DNA from: JANMEX01 sp031422915 | Lineage (GTDB): Bacteria > Pseudomonadota > Alphaproteobacteria > Rhizobiales > Rhizobiaceae | Length of the DNA: 7,169 nt | Reading direction: 5' to 3' | Assembly (NCBI GenBank): GCA_031422915.1 | Contig: JANPEK010000205.1 | Span: forward strand, 1 to 7,169 | Shown here: piece by piece, positions 5,174-7,169 of the stretch | Numbering within the stretch: position 1 is the stretch's first letter | How the letters are laid out: each line of letters opens with the position of its first letter | Notes under the pieces: generated by a model | Seen by the model: only the letters and a program-made list of their open reading frames with translations | What the model was told of the DNA's origin: nothing | Databases searched by the model: none | Position numbers and translations under genes: made by a program

Positions 5174-7005
5174 GCCGATACCGAAAACGGCGCAGTGGCG
5201 GTTTCCAGCCAAGCGCGCGTTGGTGCATCAACCATCGGTCCAATCTCTGCCAACACGCGGGCGTGATAGGTGTCGAGCCAATGCAATTCGGCGCGTGTGA
5301 GCAGCGATGTGTCGACGAGGCTTTTTTTGATCGGCGCAAGCGTGAGCGTTTCAAAGCCCATCATTTCGATGTCGCCGCCTTCGATCATTTCCGGTTCTGT
5401 CACAAGGATGAGGTTTTCGATGCGGATGCCAAATTCACCGGGCTTGTAGTATCCGGGCTCGTTGGAGAGGATCATGCCCGGTTCCAGCGGTGTGACGCCG
5501 ACCTTGGCGATGCGTTGCGGGCCTTCGTGGACGGAGAGATACGAGCCGACGCCGTGGCCGGTGCCGTGGGCATAGTCGAGGCCGGCGCTCCAGAGGGCGG
5601 TGCGGGCGAACGCGTCGATCTCGCTGCCTTTGGTGCCTTTCGGGAAACGCAGCATCGAGATGGCGATCATGCCTTTCAGCACGAGTGTGAAGCGGCGCTT
5701 GTATTCGTCGCTGACGTTGCCGACGGGAAGTGTCCGGGTGATGTCTGTTGTGCCATCACGGTATTGGCCGCCTGAGTCGAGCAGGAAGAGTTCGCCGGGC
5801 TGGAGCCTGAGGTTTGAGTCTGTTGTTACACGATAGTGGTTGATGGCACCGTTCGGGCCGGTGGAGGAAATGGACGGGAACGAGACGTCAAGGAGCGGCA
5901 TTTGATTGGCCTCACCTGCGGCGACGCGGCATTCTTCGAGTTTGACGGCGGCGCTGATCTCGTCAAGCGACCCGGGTTCTTGGGCATCATACCATTTGAG
6001 GAATGAAGCCATGCCTGCGCCATCACGGCGGTGGGCGGCGCGGGCACCTTGGCGTTCAATATCGTTTTTGAGGGCGCGGGGCATTCGGCAGGGATCTTGC
6101 AAGTCAATGACTGTACCAGACGCATCGATGACCAGACGGCGCAACTTTTCGGCTGCCAGGGATGGATCAAGCGCGATGGATTTTCCGGCGGCGATTTCGA
6201 TCAGTGCTGCGGGTAGATTTTCTGGCGGCAGGATTTCGGCCAGTTGCGTGAGATAGGCGCGGGTTTTGATCGGTAGTTTGCGCTCGTCGAGGAAAACTAT
6301 CGGATCTCCAATCGCGCGGATGATGGCGAAGCCGAGCGGAACCGGCGTATGCGGCACATCGCTGCCACGGATGTTGAACGTCCAAGCGAGCGAGGATGGA
6401 TCGGTGAGGACCGTGGCGTCGGCCCTGCCTTTGACCATGGCATCGCGCAGCTCTGCAAGTTTGTCGTGCGCAGTCTTGCCGGCGAGTTCGAGCGGCTGGA
6501 TGGTGATGTTACCGACCGGCGGCGCGGGTTGGTCTTTCCAAATCTGGTCTATCGGATTGGTGTCGAGTACGACGAGTGTGCCACCAAGTTCAGCCATTGC
6601 GGCTTCGAGAGATTTGACTTCGCTGATTGTGTGCAGCCATGGATCAATGCCGATGCGCGCGCCAGTCAAGTGATTGTCCGGCATCCATTTGGCCGGTGGC
6701 GCGGCGACGAGATCTTCGACTTTGAAAATGGCCCCGTCGAGCTGCTGGCCGGCTTGAACGGTGTAGCGGCCGTCAACGAAGACGTGGGCGGAGTTGCGCA
6801 GGATCAACGCCTGACCCCATGAGCCGGTGAAACCTGTCAGCCATGCGAGGCGTTCGGAGCGCGTGGCGACATATTCGCCCTGATGTTCGTCAACGCGCGG
6901 TACCAGAAAGCCATCAATTGCGAGACTGTTGAAAAGTGCTCTCAGACTGGCCACGCGCGGGGCGGAGGCGTTGGTTTCCATGGCAGATTCATAGGTTTGG
7001 AACAT
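5170..7005 (-). CDS. pepP: Aminopeptidase P (Xaa-Pro), M24B family, eukaryote-like three-domain form
   Basis: The product (611 residues) is a cytoplasmic metallopeptidase that removes an N-terminal residue preceding proline. It has two creatinase-like N-terminal domains (about 15-145 and 150-315), a pita-bread catalytic domain (about 320-535) and a C-terminal extension (about 545-605). This is the layout of human XPNPEP1 rather than the shorter E. coli PepP. The five metal ligands are present: D410 and D421 (LLDSG...DGTTDITRT), H484 (TGHGVGSYLSVHEGP), E516 (NEPGYY) and E530 (RIENL). Conserved H390 (INHYR) and H493 are also present, so the enzyme should be active, probably with two Mn ions. 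The start at 7005 (MFQTYES) is chosen because GGAG lies 6 nt upstream; ATG codons at 7026 and 7020 lack a ribosome site. It overlaps eamA by ATGA. Confidence 0.93.
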   Translation of the reverse strand: MFQTYESAMETNASAPRVASLRALFNSLAIDGFLVPRVDEHQGEYVATRSERLAWLTGFTGSWGQALILRNSAHVFVDGRYTVQAGQQLDGAIFKVEDLVAAPPAKWMPDNHLTGARIGIDPWLHTISEVKSLEAAMAELGGTLVVLDTNPIDQIWKDQPAPPVGNITIQPLELAGKTAHDKLAELRDAMVKGRADATVLTDPSSLAWTFNIRGSDVPHTPVPLGFAIIRAIGDPIVFLDERKLPIKTRAYLTQLAEILPPENLPAALIEIAAGKSIALDPSLAAEKLRRLVIDASGTVIDLQDPCRMPRALKNDIERQGARAAHRRDGAGMASFLKWYDAQEPGSLDEISAAVKLEECRVAAGEANQMPLLDVSFPSISSTGPNGAINHYRVTTDSNLRLQPGELFLLDSGGQYRDGTTDITRTLPVGNVSDEYKRRFTLVLKGMIAISMLRFPKGTKGSEIDAFARTALWSAGLDYAHGTGHGVGSYLSVHEGPQRIAKVGVTPLEPGMILSNEPGYYKPGEFGIRIENLILVTEPEMIEGGDIEMMGFETLTLAPIKKSLVDTSLLTRAELHWLDTYHARVLAEIGPMVDAPTRAWLETATAPFSVSA

Positions 7006-7011
7006 TTTTGT

Positions 7012-7015
7012 CTCC
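7012..7015 (-). promoter_or_regulatory. Ribosome binding site deciding the pepP start
   Basis: GGAG on the minus strand is 6 nt before the ATG at 7005 and lies inside the longer alternative reading frames from 7026 and 7020. Those upstream ATG codons have no purine-rich site, so the shorter protein is preferred. Confidence 0.6.
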
Positions 7016-7169
7016 GGCATTGTCATGGCAAGTTAGGCGGTGCGACGCCTGTGTGCAATTTGAAATGGTGAATGCGAATCAATCAGTCTTGGTCATGCCG
7101 CATTGCAGCATTATGTCTTCGCACGTGCAAAAAACACATGGGAGTCATGCGCTTGCGCCCTACCTTTCA
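7016..7169. other. Non-coding stretch upstream of pepP
   Basis: This right-edge region should contain the pepP promoter, but I could not pick a convincing -35/-10 pair. It includes an 8-bp palindrome GCACGTGC at 7121-7128. Short open frames reach the right edge but have no ribosome site or family resemblance. No gene is called. Confidence 0.4.

Noticed and set aside
4596..5354. 252-codon frame overlapping eamA and the end of pepP on the same strand
   Set aside because: The translation is rich in Arg, Ala, His and Ser without motifs, while the eamA and pepP frames have clear family signatures.
5263..6822. Several open frames antisense to pepP (for example 5263-5775 and 6349-6822)
   Set aside because: They mirror pepP codons on the opposite strand and show no start signal or recognisable product.
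7121..7128. Palindrome GCACGTGC upstream of pepP as a regulator site
   Set aside because: An 8-bp palindrome is short, matches no regulator consensus I can name with confidence, and has no second copy in the window.
7097..7169. Open frame running off the right edge on the plus strand
   Set aside because: Only about 25 codons are visible, there is no ribosome site and no resemblance to a known protein.

Overview
The window looks like chromosomal DNA of a denitrifying or partly denitrifying alphaproteobacterium, most likely of the Rhizobiales (Brucella/Ochrobactrum, Phyllobacterium, Mesorhizobium or Bradyrhizobium relatives). The basis is moderately GC-rich coding DNA, a rhizobial-type copper nitrite reductase followed by nirV, an alphaproteobacterial-type NsrR and a eukaryote-like three-domain aminopeptidase P. 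The genus cannot be fixed by reading alone. No mobile element, tRNA, rRNA or CRISPR array was seen.

Left part (1-1754, plus strand): the 3' part of a DUF2461 (TIGR02453) gene runs in from the left edge. After 55 bp comes azlC-azlD, a branched-chain amino acid exporter pair whose genes overlap by ATGA, closed by a small intrinsic terminator.

Centre (1813-4263, minus strand, convergent with azlCD): this is a compact nitric-oxide/nitrite module, transcribed nsrR -> nirK -> nirV. NirK reduces nitrite to NO in the periplasm and carries a Tat-type signal and all type 1 and type 2 copper ligands. NirV is an exported SUMF1-fold accessory protein of unknown role, translated 5 nt after the nirK stop. 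NsrR is an NO-sensing Fe-S repressor. The 94 bp between nsrR and nirK hold a CRP/FNR-family box and a 23-bp inverted repeat that fits an NsrR operator. Spacing puts the predicted nirK -10 element inside the operator, so nirK should be activated by a low-oxygen or NO regulator and repressed by NsrR until NO appears. A less perfect NsrR-like site lies just upstream of nsrR, suggesting autoregulation.

Right part (4286-7169, minus strand): pepP (aminopeptidase P, M24B) overlaps eamA by ATGA; eamA encodes a DMT transporter resembling the E. coli O-acetylserine/cysteine exporter. The last 164 bp at the right edge contain no supportable gene.

The system best worth attention is the nsrR-nirK-nirV control unit: a simple circuit in which the product of NirK, NO, should release the repressor of its own gene. 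I saw no clearly new type of system. The points of interest are the promoter layout, an altered type 1 copper loop in NirK (one extra residue and Tyr in place of Trp before the ligand His) and the apparent absence of the FGE cysteine pair in NirV.
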